64,000 nucleotides of DNA. Origin: Bruticola sp004554425. Its GTDB lineage: Bacteria; Vulcanimicrobiota; Xenobia; Xenobiales; Xenobiaceae. How positions within the stretch are numbered: the first letter of the stretch is position 1; the number at the start of each line of letters is the position of its first letter. The notes below the pieces were generated by a model. The model was not told where the DNA came from. It worked only from the letters and a program-made list of their open reading frames with translations, and ran no database searches. The translations under genes were made by a program, and so were the position numbers. The stretch lies in contig CATXCY010000002.1 of the NCBI GenBank assembly GCA_958366945.1, positions 1-64,000 of the forward strand, written 5' to 3'. Below are positions 18,200-28,087 of the stretch, piece by piece.

Positions 18200-18661
18200 T
18201 TGACTGCAGAACTCAGTAAGCAAGCTAATTCAGTTGACAATAACTCTTCCAGCGCAATTGAGGAGACGCCTAAAGCTGATATTGCCAGTCTTTTGACCAA
18301 AGCTGACAAAAATGTTTCCCCTTGGTTGGCTGTTAGCTTTTCCTTGTTTATATATCCAGGTGCCGGTCAAATTATGAATCGGCGTGCTGGTAAAGGTGTC
18401 GTCTTTGGCTTAACTTTTACTGTTCTTATGGGATTGGCCTTGTATTATTTGGTAAATGGAGCTCTGGATTTTCTTGTCCCTGAGTTACGTGACGGTGCCA
18501 GAGTGCGCAATTGCGCCCTAGGATTATGGGGACTCAATGCCAATTTTAGTGCGGCTGTATCTTGGAGCGCTTTGTCTTTTGTTTGTTATTTGTGGTCTGC
18601 CTTAGATGCTATGCTTGATAGTAGACGGCTAAAGGAAAAAGAAGAAAAAGCCGATTCATAG
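18200..18661 (+). CDS. Small integral membrane protein
   Basis: 153 residues from TTG 18200, which has GGAG 11 nt upstream; the frame is open back to 18122 but without a better start. A 40-residue polar N-terminus is followed by about three hydrophobic segments. The first has 'YPGAGQIMNRRAGKG', a Pro-Gly-x-Gly-Gln plus basic loop pattern like TM2/DUF5683-type proteins. No function can be assigned. The DNA-repair gene starts 16 nt later, so the two may be cotranscribed. Confidence 0.6.
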   Translation: MTAELSKQANSVDNNSSSAIEETPKADIASLLTKADKNVSPWLAVSFSLFIYPGAGQIMNRRAGKGVVFGLTFTVLMGLALYYLVNGALDFLVPELRDGARVRNCALGLWGLNANFSAAVSWSALSFVCYLWSALDAMLDSRRLKEKEEKADS

Positions 18662-18676
18662 TGCGGAAGGAAGCAG

Positions 18677-19414
18677 ATGTTGAGAAAGTCTGAAGCTAAT
18701 ATCAGCAATGCGGTTGCTTTGAAACAAGCCTTGGAAAATATCAAAGATGAAAAGTTGGCTGCCCATTTACAGCGTTTTTTCAAAACTAAGCCTGGGCAAT
18801 ATGGATACGGAGATATATTTTGGGGAATTAGAGTCCCTAATGTGCGTACTTTAGTAAAAAGAACTTCATGTAATAGTACTGAAGCTGCTGCTTTAGTGCA
18901 AGATAAAATACATGAGGTGCGTTTAGCTGGATTACTTATTTGGAAAAAACTTTTCGAAAAGGCTTATCGCCCTTCTTCATTTGATGCCGCTGCGCAAAAA
19001 GAAATTGTCGATTTATATTTAGCCAACACTAAATATATAAATAATTGGGATTTGGTAGATATTTCCGCTTCTATGCTGGGCCTCTGGTTGCTGGATAAAG
19101 ATAGAAGCCTTTTGGATAAGCTTAGTTCTTCTCCATTTATGTGGGAACAGCGCATTGCTGTTGTCTCGACGCATGTTTTTATTAAGCAAGGTCAATATGA
19201 AGATACTTTGCGTTTATGTTGCCAACATATAAACAGTAAAGAAGATTTGATGCATAAAGCCTGTGGCTGGATGTTGCGCGAAGTTGGTAAACGCGATCTG
19301 GCGGTCTTAGAAAGTTTTTTAGAAAAATACAAACTTCAATTGCCACGTACTTCCTTGCGCTATGCCATAGAGCATATGTCCGCAGAAAAAAGAGCTTACT
19401 ATATGCAAAAATAA
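18677..19414 (+). CDS. AlkD-like DNA alkylation repair protein
   Basis: 245 residues. HEAT-like helical repeats with the family hallmark 'YGYGDIFWGIRVPNVR' near residue 38 and 'NTKYINNWDLVDISA' near residue 115. The AlkD/AlkC family removes alkylated bases such as 3- and 7-alkylpurines. Cytoplasmic. Overlaps no gene and ends just before a strong terminator. Confidence 0.82.
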   Translation: MLRKSEANISNAVALKQALENIKDEKLAAHLQRFFKTKPGQYGYGDIFWGIRVPNVRTLVKRTSCNSTEAAALVQDKIHEVRLAGLLIWKKLFEKAYRPSSFDAAAQKEIVDLYLANTKYINNWDLVDISASMLGLWLLDKDRSLLDKLSSSPFMWEQRIAVVSTHVFIKQGQYEDTLRLCCQHINSKEDLMHKACGWMLREVGKRDLAVLESFLEKYKLQLPRTSLRYAIEHMSAEKRAYYMQK

Positions 19415-19439
19415 ATTGATTTTGTCAAAATTATTATAC

Positions 19440-19494
19440 TGCCGTCGCTTTTGAGCAAGCTACCGACTTGTTTGAAAGCGGCGGCATTTTTTTA
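19440..19494 (+). terminator. Intrinsic terminator
   Basis: 12-bp arms TGCCGTCGCTTT / AAAGCGGCGGCA (one G-U) and then seven T. Ends the AlkD-like gene unit. Confidence 0.88.
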
Positions 19495-19543
19495 TGCTCT
19501 GCTTACGCAAAAAACATTCTAGAAATGTAAATAAAAATAATGG

Positions 19544-19571
19544 TTGCACGAAATGCTAAGGCTAGTACAAT
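19544..19571 (+). promoter_or_regulatory. Promoter of two-component system
   Basis: TTGCAC, 16-bp spacer, TACAAT; about 45 nt before the kinase start. Confidence 0.55.
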
Positions 19572-19622
19572 GTAGCTTATTCTTATTCTATGGTATTGAT
19601 GAATATTGGAGCTAAGATATAA

Positions 19623-21287
19623 ATGAGCCTATTAACCGAAGAACGCGACCTTGCTGGTGTGGTAGTTCCGCAAAACAATAATGATGAAAAAGAAAAATCC
19701 TATTCTGAATCTGAGCTGTTTGTAATGTTGCGCCGCCTAACGGAGGCTTCCGGAGGCAAATCTAGCGTTTTGGTAGTATGGAACGGAGTTGAAGGAAATG
19801 TGCAATTTCATACTTACAGTTATGGCTTAGAAAAATACCCTGGTGAACGTTTTAGTACCTTAGCTACTGAAGCGGCGCAACAAATGCAGTGCTCTCCTTG
19901 GGATAGCCTAGGCGGCGATTCTTTGCAGAGAAACAGAAAGTTGCAACGCAGTTTGGAAGGTGAAGCTGCACGTTTAGGCATGGGCAAATCTTATGCTTTG
20001 ATTATGCCTGTTATGTCTGGTGGAGAAGTTATTGGGCTGTTTATTCTTATTCACTCTCAAGATTTGCCCACTTTCTTACATCGCTATCCGCAAATGTACA
20101 ACCTTATGCTGGATCGCTTAGAAGTCAGTATTCGTCATGCCAATTTAATTTACAGCCTTATGCGTGAGCGTAGCTGGTTCGATACTATGCTCAACCGCTC
20201 CAAAGACGGAGTTGCTATAGTTGATAGAGAGGGCAAATTGGTCGGCATTAACCCTGCTTTGGAGACTATGAGCGGTTGGAAAGTCAACGAAGCTGTAGGC
20301 CAGCCTGTGTATAAAATTTTGCCAATTAGTTCCATTGATGCCGGCAGCGGAACCTATACTCCCAATAAAGGTGGCTATGGCTTGGCGCTCTATAATCAGC
20401 CTAGTCCGGTTAATTTAGCTATTAGCGCTGAGCCTATTGAAGCTGTTTTAACTGATCATGACGGACAAAGAATCGACGTAGAAGTGATTGGTTTAACTGT
20501 TAGGGATAATTCCGGTATTCCTAATGGTTGGGTTATGACTTTGCGTGATATAAGCAAGCGCAAAGAAACTGAACGCTTGGGAAAAGTTTTTCTTTCGGCT
20601 ATGTCTCATGAGTTGCAAACTCCCATTGCAGTTATTAAAGGTTTTGCTGGCTTGATGAGCGATCCTGAAATAGAAATGCCTCGAGAAATGATCCAGCAAA
20701 AAGCGCAAGTAATCTTTGAAGAGAGTGAGCGCTTGCAAAAGATGGTCAAGCAAATGTTAGAAGCTGCCTCCATTCAGGCTGGCGGCATTAGTTTAAGTTG
20801 CGATATGGTAGATTTAGATAGTATGGTAGATCGTACTATTCGTCGTTTAAGTGCTATGGCCGCAGCTAAAAATATTACTTTGGTAAAAGATGCTCAGGGC
20901 GAAGTTCCGGCTGTTTGGGGCGATATTTCCCGTTTGGAACAAGTGATGACCAATTTAGTGGAAAACGCTATTAAATATAGTACGGAAGGAAAGGTAATTA
21001 TAAAAATTAAAAAACAGCTCGATAATGTGGTTGTGTCTGTTGTCGATCAGGGGCCAGGTGTCAGCGATGAAGATGCGCAAAGAATTTTCGGTCTGTTTGA
21101 ACGCGGTCAGGAAATGAAAAAGAAAGTGCGTGGTAGCGGCTTGGGATTATTTATTTCCAAGGCTATTATCGATGCTCACGGCGGTGCTATCGGCGTGAAC
21201 CATGGCCCCGGCGGCGGAGCTTGCTTCTACTTTAGTTTACCTTGCAAGGAGGTTGAAAAATATGATGACTCCGACTCCGTCTTATAA
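19623..21287 (+). CDS. Soluble PAS-domain sensor histidine kinase
   Basis: 554 residues, no transmembrane segment, so it senses a cytoplasmic signal. A GAF-like region (about 20-180) precedes a PAS domain (about 185-310, starting 'RSKDGVAIVDREGKLVGINPA'). HisKA follows with phospho-acceptor His329 in AMSHELQTP. The HATPase domain has N box NLVENAIKYS (near 445) and G boxes 'DQGPGVS' and 'GSGLGLFI'. It phosphorylates the response regulator encoded next, whose start lies within the last 26 bp of this gene. Confidence 0.9.
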   Translation: MSLLTEERDLAGVVVPQNNNDEKEKSYSESELFVMLRRLTEASGGKSSVLVVWNGVEGNVQFHTYSYGLEKYPGERFSTLATEAAQQMQCSPWDSLGGDSLQRNRKLQRSLEGEAARLGMGKSYALIMPVMSGGEVIGLFILIHSQDLPTFLHRYPQMYNLMLDRLEVSIRHANLIYSLMRERSWFDTMLNRSKDGVAIVDREGKLVGINPALETMSGWKVNEAVGQPVYKILPISSIDAGSGTYTPNKGGYGLALYNQPSPVNLAISAEPIEAVLTDHDGQRIDVEVIGLTVRDNSGIPNGWVMTLRDISKRKETERLGKVFLSAMSHELQTPIAVIKGFAGLMSDPEIEMPREMIQQKAQVIFEESERLQKMVKQMLEAASIQAGGISLSCDMVDLDSMVDRTIRRLSAMAAAKNITLVKDAQGEVPAVWGDISRLEQVMTNLVENAIKYSTEGKVIIKIKKQLDNVVVSVVDQGPGVSDEDAQRIFGLFERGQEMKKKVRGSGLGLFISKAIIDAHGGAIGVNHGPGGGACFYFSLPCKEVEKYDDSDSVL

Positions 21288-21996
21288 AGGGAGACGCATA
21301 GTGGCCGTAGAGGACGAGCCTCACGTGCTGGATCTAATTAGGACGACTTTGGAAAGTGCCGGCTTTGTTGTTTCTGGGGCTACCACCGGAGCTGAAGGTA
21401 CTAGGCGCATTCGCGATGAGCTGCCTGATTTGGTTTTGTTGGATGTCAACTTGCCAGATATGTCGGGCTTTGATGTTTTAGAAGATGTACGCCGCTCTTT
21501 GGGCATACCGTGTATTATGTTGACCGTTCAGGATAACGAAGATGCTAGGGTGCGCGGCTTAGAGTTAGGGGCTGATGATTATATCGGTAAGCCTTTTGGC
21601 CACCGTGAATTAGTCAGCCGCATAAAAGCTGTTTTGCGCCGTTTGGATGCTCCGGCCCCTCTGGCCAGAAATAGGGTCGTCATAGATTCACGGCTGACAG
21701 TAGATTTCGACCGCCGTTTAGCAGAAGTTGATGGCCAGGAAATCCATTTGCGTCCTACCGAATACAAACTTTTACACCATTTTGTCAATCATCCCGGTAA
21801 GTTGCTCAGCCACGAAAATTTGCTTTCTAGAGTATGGGGGCCGGAGTATAGGGATGATACGCAGCTTTTACGTTTATATGTAAATTATTTACGTAAAAAA
21901 ATTGAACCGGATCCTGCCAACCCGCGTTATATCTTTAACGAACGCGGTTTAGGCTATCGTTTTTGCGAATATGAAAAAAACGATAGCGAAAAATAA
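21262..21996 (+). CDS. OmpR/PhoB-family response regulator
   Basis: 244 residues from ATG 21262, chosen for AAGGAGG ten nt upstream; the longer frame from 21202 has none. Receiver domain: acidic pocket Glu17-Asp18-Glu19, phospho-acceptor Asp61 in LLDVNLPDMSG, Lys in YIGKPFG. C-terminal winged helix ends with 'NPRYIFNERGLGYRF', typical of the OmpR/KdpE type. Overlap with the kinase implies translational coupling. Target genes unknown. Confidence 0.92.
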   Translation: MMTPTPSYKGRRIVAVEDEPHVLDLIRTTLESAGFVVSGATTGAEGTRRIRDELPDLVLLDVNLPDMSGFDVLEDVRRSLGIPCIMLTVQDNEDARVRGLELGADDYIGKPFGHRELVSRIKAVLRRLDAPAPLARNRVVIDSRLTVDFDRRLAEVDGQEIHLRPTEYKLLHHFVNHPGKLLSHENLLSRVWGPEYRDDTQLLRLYVNYLRKKIEPDPANPRYIFNERGLGYRFCEYEKNDSEK

Positions 21997-22016
21997 TGCT
22001 TATAAGTTTAGTTGCG

Positions 22017-22045
22017 TTGACTTTTCTATTGACAAATGCTAAACT
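22017..22045 (+). promoter_or_regulatory. Promoter of the str (rpsL) operon
   Basis: TTGACT, 17-bp spacer, TAAACT, giving a leader of about 145 nt. A second TTGACA begins inside the spacer, so overlapping promoters are possible. A 10-bp-arm hairpin (22054-22078, TTTTCTGAGC / GCTCGGAAAA) lies at the start of the leader. Confidence 0.6.
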
Positions 22046-22198
22046 TCTATAGCTTTTCTGAGCGATAGGCTCGGAAAATTTCTAACTTTTTGTTATTTAC
22101 CGACTAAGAAAAGCTGATCTCCCGTAGTTCGCCAGAGAAGCAAGGCTGAACGAATCGGTTGAGAGAGCAAAGGTCGGCAAAAGTTTGAGGAGTAATTC

Positions 22199-22627
22199 AT
22201 GCCCACTATTAACCAGTTGGTGCGTTACGGTCGTAAAAAGCCTGTTTACAAGAGCAAGGCCCCCGCATTGCACTTCTCCAACAACTCTTTGCTTATGAAG
22301 AGAATTGACACCGGCGGCAACCCCCAGAAACAGGGCGTATGCACCCAGGTCAAAACCGTTACCCCTAAGAAACCTAACTCCGCTATGCGTAAAGTCGCCC
22401 GTGTGCGTCTGACCAACGGTATCGAAGTTACTGCTTATATTCCTGGTATCGGCCACAACCTCCAAGAGCACTCCGTAGTCCTCATCAGAGGCGGACGTGT
22501 AAAGGACCTTCCCGGTGTACGTTATCACATCGTTCGTGGTACCCTGGATGCCGGCGGCGTAGCCAATCGTCGTCAGGGCCGTTCCAAATACGGCGCCAAG
22601 CGCCCCAAGGACGCCAAGAAGAAGTAA
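22199..22627 (+). CDS. rpsL: 30S ribosomal protein S12
   Basis: 142 residues; GAGGAG before ATG. Decoding-centre protein, recognised by 'TPKKPNSAMRKVARVRLTNG' and 'YIPGIGHNLQEHS'. The insertion between 'KAPAL' and 'PQKQGVCT' (about 17 residues) matches the longer Bacillota-type S12, one of the lineage clues here. First gene of the str cluster. Confidence 0.98.
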   Translation: MPTINQLVRYGRKKPVYKSKAPALHFSNNSLLMKRIDTGGNPQKQGVCTQVKTVTPKKPNSAMRKVARVRLTNGIEVTAYIPGIGHNLQEHSVVLIRGGRVKDLPGVRYHIVRGTLDAGGVANRRQGRSKYGAKRPKDAKKK

Positions 22628-22743
22628 GATTTGAGTCTTTTATTAGGCTCAGTACTTCGCCTATAAGTGGATTCTCCAATTTTGAGTTAAGAAGTAGAAG
22701 AGAATTCACTAAATATGCAGCTTAGCAAAGCTTAATTGTTGTC

Positions 22744-22782
22744 CTGCAGTCCAGCCTAAGCCAAGGCTAGAGCGGAGTGCAG
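22744..22782 (+). promoter_or_regulatory. Hairpin in rpsL-rpsG spacer
   Basis: Arms CTGCAGTCC / GGAGTGCAG (one mismatch) enclose a second stem AGCCT / AGGCT. It ends just before the rpsG Shine-Dalgarno sequence. In E. coli, S7 represses its operon through the S12-S7 spacer; this structure is placed to do the same (inference). Confidence 0.45.
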
Positions 22783-22801
22783 TAGACGGAGGAGACAAAT
22801 A

Positions 22802-23272
22802 ATGTCTAGAAATCGCCGCGCACCTAAGAGGATCACCATTCCCGATCCGGTGTACCATGATGAAAGATTGACCAAGTTCATCAACCGCGTTATGCAGCGT
22901 GGTAAGAAGAGCGTCGCCGAGAGAATCGTTTACGGCGCTTTGGAAATCATTGCCCAGAAGACTGGCAAAGATTCTATGAGCGTTTTCGCTGAAGCTATGG
23001 AAAACGCTATGCCTACCGTAGAGGTTCGTCCTCGTCGTGTAGGTGGTGCCACCTATCAGGTACCTGTCGAAGTACGTGAAGAGCGTCGCGTTAGCTTGGG
23101 TATGCGCTGGATCCTCGCCAGTGCCAGAACCAGAGCTGGTCACACCATGCGTGAGAGATTAGCCGACGAGTTGATCGACACTTCTAAGGGCATCGGCAAA
23201 GCCGTTAAGAAGAAAGAAGAAACCCACCGTATGGCCGAAGCCAACAAGGCTTTCGCTCACTACCGCTGGTAA
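22802..23272 (+). CDS. rpsG: 30S ribosomal protein S7
   Basis: 156 residues, the standard length; ACGGAGGAG precedes ATG. Begins 'SRNRRAPKRITIPDPVYHD' and ends 'NKAFAHYRW'. Nucleates the 30S head on 16S rRNA. Separated from rpsL by 174 bp of structured spacer and from fusA by nearly 600 bp. Confidence 0.98.
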   Translation: MSRNRRAPKRITIPDPVYHDERLTKFINRVMQRGKKSVAERIVYGALEIIAQKTGKDSMSVFAEAMENAMPTVEVRPRRVGGATYQVPVEVREERRVSLGMRWILASARTRAGHTMRERLADELIDTSKGIGKAVKKKEETHRMAEANKAFAHYRW

Positions 23273-23305
23273 TTTCTTCATAAGGCTTTAGTCCTTTGTT
23301 AAGTG

Positions 23306-23341
23306 GGGCGGAATCTACCGAATGCTCGGAAGGTTCCGCCC
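23306..23341 (+). promoter_or_regulatory. Strong hairpin after rpsG
   Basis: GGGCGGAA / TTCCGCCC outer stem continued by CCGA / TCGG around a 4-nt loop. No T-run follows, so it looks like an mRNA 3'-end stabiliser or processing site and not an intrinsic terminator. Confidence 0.5.
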
Positions 23342-23601
23342 TTCCTAGGTTTCTGTAAGTTGCATGATGGTAATTTAAATAATAATTACCAATTATTGTG
23401 CAGAATGCTGGGCTAAGGAAAGTTTTTATATAATACCGCAGACGCGCGGAACGCTTGCTTTAGTTTTTGTTGGCTTGCGTAAAAGCGTCAATGCCCAATT
23501 CTTGGACTTTTTTTCGATAAGAATAAGAGAAAGAATTGAAGGTGCGAGTTGAGCGGTCGAAATAATAAAACTGCGGCCGCAGGAATGAATATTGTAGGAA
23601 T

Positions 23602-23641
23602 AGCGCTTGTACCTGTCGATAGTTGGTATAGCGCTTTTTTT
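23602..23641 (+). terminator. Intrinsic terminator upstream of fusA
   Basis: AGCGCT-TG-TACC / GGTA-T-AGCGCT arms and then seven T. It could end rpsL-rpsG read-through or a short RNA beginning near 23440. Confidence 0.7.
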
Positions 23642-23860
23642 GAGACTGTTAGTTAGTATATTTTTTTTCCGTATTTTTCCTCATAAGAAGCGTCGCCTGA
23701 GCCGATTCGTCGGCATTGAAAGTCAGTCGATAGCCTGATTTAGAACTTAGCACTAATAATAGTAATGAAGCGGGGGAAGACTTCGGCGGCTTTTTTTTTT
23801 TGAAAAAGGCTGCATTCTTTTTTGACTTTATCTTAAAAAGAATTGGGGCAAACAAAATTT

Positions 23861-26029
23861 ATGAGCATGAATGTGAGCTCATCAGAAACAACAGATGAAA
23901 CAACTAATCTCGCCAATGAGATAGTCAGGAATACGTGTGTGACTACTAAAGAAGATATCAATCTCGCAAAAGTGCGCAATATAGGTATTGCTGCGCATAT
24001 TGACGCCGGTAAGACGACTACTACAGAAAGAATCCTTTTCTACACCGGCCGTACCCACAGAATCGGAGATGTCGACGCTGGTTCTGCTACCATGGACTGG
24101 ATGATCCAGGAAAAAGAGCGCGGCATCACTATTACTTCTGCTGTAACTACAGCCAGATGGCGCGATCACATCATCAATGTTATCGACACCCCAGGACACG
24201 TAGACTTTACCGTAGAGGTAGAACGCTCTCTGCGCGTTTTAGACGGCATGGTTGCTGTTTTCTGCGCTGTAGGCGGCGTGCAGCCTCAGTCTGAAACCGT
24301 TTGGCGTCAGGCTGATCGCTACAAAGTACCTCGTATTGCCTATGTAAATAAGATGGATCGTACCGGAGCCAACTTCTTAAATGTTGTAGAGAAGATGGTT
24401 GAGCGCTTCGGAGCCAATGCTGTTCCTTGTCAGCTTCCTATCGGCACTGAGGGTGATTTTATTGGCATGGTCGATCTTATCACTATGAAAGCTCGTATCT
24501 ACAAAGACGAGTTGGGACAAAAGTTCGAAGATACCGATATTCCCGCCGATATGCTTGAGCAAGCTAAAGAGTATCGTGAAAAGATGGTCTCCGAAGCTGC
24601 TGAAGGCGAAGAGGAATTAACTGAAAAATTCCTTATGGGTGAAGAATTAACTGAAGAAGAAATTCGTCGCGGCTTACGTTCTCGTTGCATTAAAAACGAA
24701 GTTGTTCCCGTATTCTGCGGATCTTCTTTCAAAAACAAGGGTGTACAGTTCCTCTTGGATGCCATTGTTGATTATTTGCCTTCTCCTTTGGAAATTCCGG
24801 AAATTCACGCTCATGACGCCGCTACTGACGAAGAAGTTATACGTAAAGGTTTGGTCGAAGAGCCTTTAGCTGCTTTGGTCTTCAAGATCGCTACTGATCC
24901 TTTTGTTGGTAAGTTGGCCTTCGTACGCGTCTATTCTGGCGTTTTGAGTGTAGGTAGTGCCGTACTCAACTCTATTAAGGGTAAACGCGAGCGCATCGGT
25001 CGTTTGGTACGTATGCATGCCGATCACCGTGAAGATGTAATGGAACTCCATGCTGGCGAACTTGGCGGCGTTTTGGGTCTCAAGATCTCCACTACTGGCG
25101 ATACGCTTTGTGATGAAAAAGCTCCCATTAAGTTGGAAAATATCACTTTCCCCGATCCGGTTATTTCCGTAGCTATCGAGCCTAAGTCTAAGGCCGACCA
25201 GGATCGTATGGGTGTAGCTCTTGGCAAATTAGCCGATGAAGATCCTACCTTCAGAACTAGCACCAACCCCGACACCGGACAAACTATGATTGCCGGTATG
25301 GGTGAATTGCACTTAGATATTATTGTTGATAGATTGCTCCGCGAGTTCCAAGTCGATGCCAACGTCGGACGTCCTCAGGTAGCCTACAAAGAAGCCGTAC
25401 GTAAGACTGTTAAGGCAGAAGGTCGATTCGTGCGTCAGACTGGTGGTCGTGGTCAGTTCGGTCATGTTTGGTTGGAAGTTTCTCCTTTGGAACCCGGCAG
25501 CGGTTTCCAGTTCGAGAGCAAAGTCGTTGGCGGTACAGTGCCTAAAGAATACTTTAAGGCTGTTGAACAGGGCTGCCGTGAAGCTGCTCAGTGCGGCGTT
25601 TTGGCTGGATTCCCCGTTGTCGACGTTAAAGTTGTTCTCTTCGACGGTTCTTATCACGAAGTAGACTCTTCGGAAATGGCCTTTAAAGTAGCTGGTTCTA
25701 TGGCTTTCCGCGAAGCTCTTAGCAAGAACGAGTGCTATATCAAAGAGCCTATCATGAAGGTTGAAATAGAAGTACCTGATAATTATCTCGGTGATGTTAT
25801 TGGAGATATCAACGGACGCCGCGGTAAGATCGAAAGTTTGGATGTGGATTCTAATAATATCCAAATTGTTAAAGCTCAGGCTCCTTTGGCTGAAATGTTT
25901 GGTTATACCACCACATTGCGTAACATCTCTCAGGGACGTGGTACCGCTTCTATGCAATTCGGATTCTATGCTGAAGTTCCCAAGAATATTCAGGATCAGA
26001 TTATTAACCGCATAACTGGTAAGATCTAA
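23861..26029 (+). CDS. fusA: Translation elongation factor G
   Basis: About 722 residues from ATG 23861. GTPase motifs: AHIDAGKTTTTER (P-loop), DTPGHVDF, and NKMD. Domains II-V follow at normal length, ending 'QIINRITGKI'. Catalyses ribosomal translocation. The start is uncertain: typical EF-G begins only about 8-10 residues before 'RNIGIAAHIDAGK', and the first 26 codons here use rare triplets. GTG 23939, with AGGA seven nt upstream, is a good alternative. Confidence 0.95.
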   Translation: MSMNVSSSETTDETTNLANEIVRNTCVTTKEDINLAKVRNIGIAAHIDAGKTTTTERILFYTGRTHRIGDVDAGSATMDWMIQEKERGITITSAVTTARWRDHIINVIDTPGHVDFTVEVERSLRVLDGMVAVFCAVGGVQPQSETVWRQADRYKVPRIAYVNKMDRTGANFLNVVEKMVERFGANAVPCQLPIGTEGDFIGMVDLITMKARIYKDELGQKFEDTDIPADMLEQAKEYREKMVSEAAEGEEELTEKFLMGEELTEEEIRRGLRSRCIKNEVVPVFCGSSFKNKGVQFLLDAIVDYLPSPLEIPEIHAHDAATDEEVIRKGLVEEPLAALVFKIATDPFVGKLAFVRVYSGVLSVGSAVLNSIKGKRERIGRLVRMHADHREDVMELHAGELGGVLGLKISTTGDTLCDEKAPIKLENITFPDPVISVAIEPKSKADQDRMGVALGKLADEDPTFRTSTNPDTGQTMIAGMGELHLDIIVDRLLREFQVDANVGRPQVAYKEAVRKTVKAEGRFVRQTGGRGQFGHVWLEVSPLEPGSGFQFESKVVGGTVPKEYFKAVEQGCREAAQCGVLAGFPVVDVKVVLFDGSYHEVDSSEMAFKVAGSMAFREALSKNECYIKEPIMKVEIEVPDNYLGDVIGDINGRRGKIESLDVDSNNIQIVKAQAPLAEMFGYTTTLRNISQGRGTASMQFGFYAEVPKNIQDQIINRITGKI

Positions 26030-26353
26030 AGCGGACATGCTTTTTTAGGCTTGCAGCAGCTGGTGAAGAAAAAATTCAGCAGTTGCTGGAGCTTTTATAA
26101 AGGGAAACGGGCAGGAACTTTATGCTCGTTCCCAAAATAAAGAAGAATAAATCTTTCTAGGATACTTTACAAGACAGTCTGTTTAGAGTAAAATCCCCGA
26201 AGGGTGTATTCTTTTTGTGTGAGAGCTTAAACGCATTAATAGCGAAGCTCGACGCGATACAGCTGCTTTCTGTCAGCTGATGTATAGTTTTTCTACTACA
26301 AAATAGCAAACTCCGGGAGGGCCTGTCTGCTTTCTCGGAATGGAGGAATAATA
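26030..26353. other. fusA-tuf spacer (324 bp)
   Basis: Contains a weak terminator-like hairpin after fusA (26054-26088, CAGCAGCTG / CAGTTGCTG), a second hairpin (26102-26133), a good promoter (26166-26194), and a leader hairpin (about 26257-26285). tuf therefore appears to have its own promoter as well as read-through. Confidence 0.5.
26166..26194 (+). promoter_or_regulatory. Promoter of tuf/S10 cluster
   Basis: TTTACA, 17-bp spacer, TAAAAT; leader of about 150 nt before tuf. Confidence 0.6.
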
Positions 26354-27556
<1,203 letters not shown>

Positions 27557-27568
27557 GTTTTGTAAATA

Positions 27569-27635
27569 GGTCACTATTTAGTTTGTCATCCGGTTTCTGG
27601 CTTCGCGGCTGGGGGCCGGATGATAAATTGTGACC
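27569..27635 (+). promoter_or_regulatory. Extended stem-loop before rpsJ
   Basis: Outer arms GGTCAC / GTGACC, then TATTTA / TAAATT, then TCATCCGG / CCGGATGA, all nested and coaxial. It ends 6 nt before AGGAGG of rpsJ and has no T-run. Position is equivalent to the S10 leader, where L4 acts in E. coli. Confidence 0.55.
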
Positions 27636-27653
27636 TGTCCATTAGGAGGAAAA

Positions 27654-27965
27654 ATGTCCAAACAGAGGATCCGTATTCGTCTTAAAGCCTTTGACTATGC
27701 GCTTTTAGATGATTCGGCCGAAAAGATTGTGCAGATCGCCCGTCAGACTGGCGCTCACATTTCCGGTCCCGTGCCCCTTCCTACCGAGAAGAATGTATGG
27801 TGCGTAAACCGTTCTCCCTTCGTCGCTAAGAAGTCCCGTGAGCACTTTGAGATCCGTACCCACAAGCGTTTAATCGACATCTATTTCGATCAGTCCCAGA
27901 AGACCATCGAACAGCTTATGAAGGTTGACCTTCCCGCTGGCGTCGATATCGAAATCAGAAGCTAA
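27654..27965 (+). CDS. rpsJ: 30S ribosomal protein S10
   Basis: 103 residues from ATG 27654, which has AGGAGG; an upstream in-frame start at 27630 lacks one. 'RIRIRLKAFDYALLD', 'PLPTEKN' and 'THKRLIDIYF' identify it. Head protein of the 30S subunit and also a transcription antitermination partner (NusE). First gene of the S10 group. Confidence 0.98.
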   Translation: MSKQRIRIRLKAFDYALLDDSAEKIVQIARQTGAHISGPVPLPTEKNVWCVNRSPFVAKKSREHFEIRTHKRLIDIYFDQSQKTIEQLMKVDLPAGVDIEIRS

Positions 27966-28087
27966 TTAGCCAGCCAAGGCAACTATGAATTATGTTGTCT
28001 TGCAGCCGCTGGGTAAGGACGAGGTCGATTGTCCGCAAGCTGCATCCCACCTCGCTTGAGAGCGAGCAAGAAAATAGAGGAATAACA

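Larger units (their letters stand above)
23273..23860. other. rpsG-fusA spacer with several RNA structures (588 bp)
   Basis: Unusually long for a str operon. It contains a strong hairpin (23306-23341), a TATAAT-like box (23429-23434), a branched hairpin with GACGC / GCGTC outer arms (23441-23489), a terminator (23602-23641), and a GCCGA-TTCG-TCGGC tetraloop hairpin (23701-23714). No convincing open frame with a ribosome-binding site. It may encode a small RNA, a fusA leader, or both. Confidence 0.55.

Noticed and set aside
25313..26038. 241-codon minus-strand frame in fusA
   Set aside because: Antisense shadow of a well-recognised EF-G gene.
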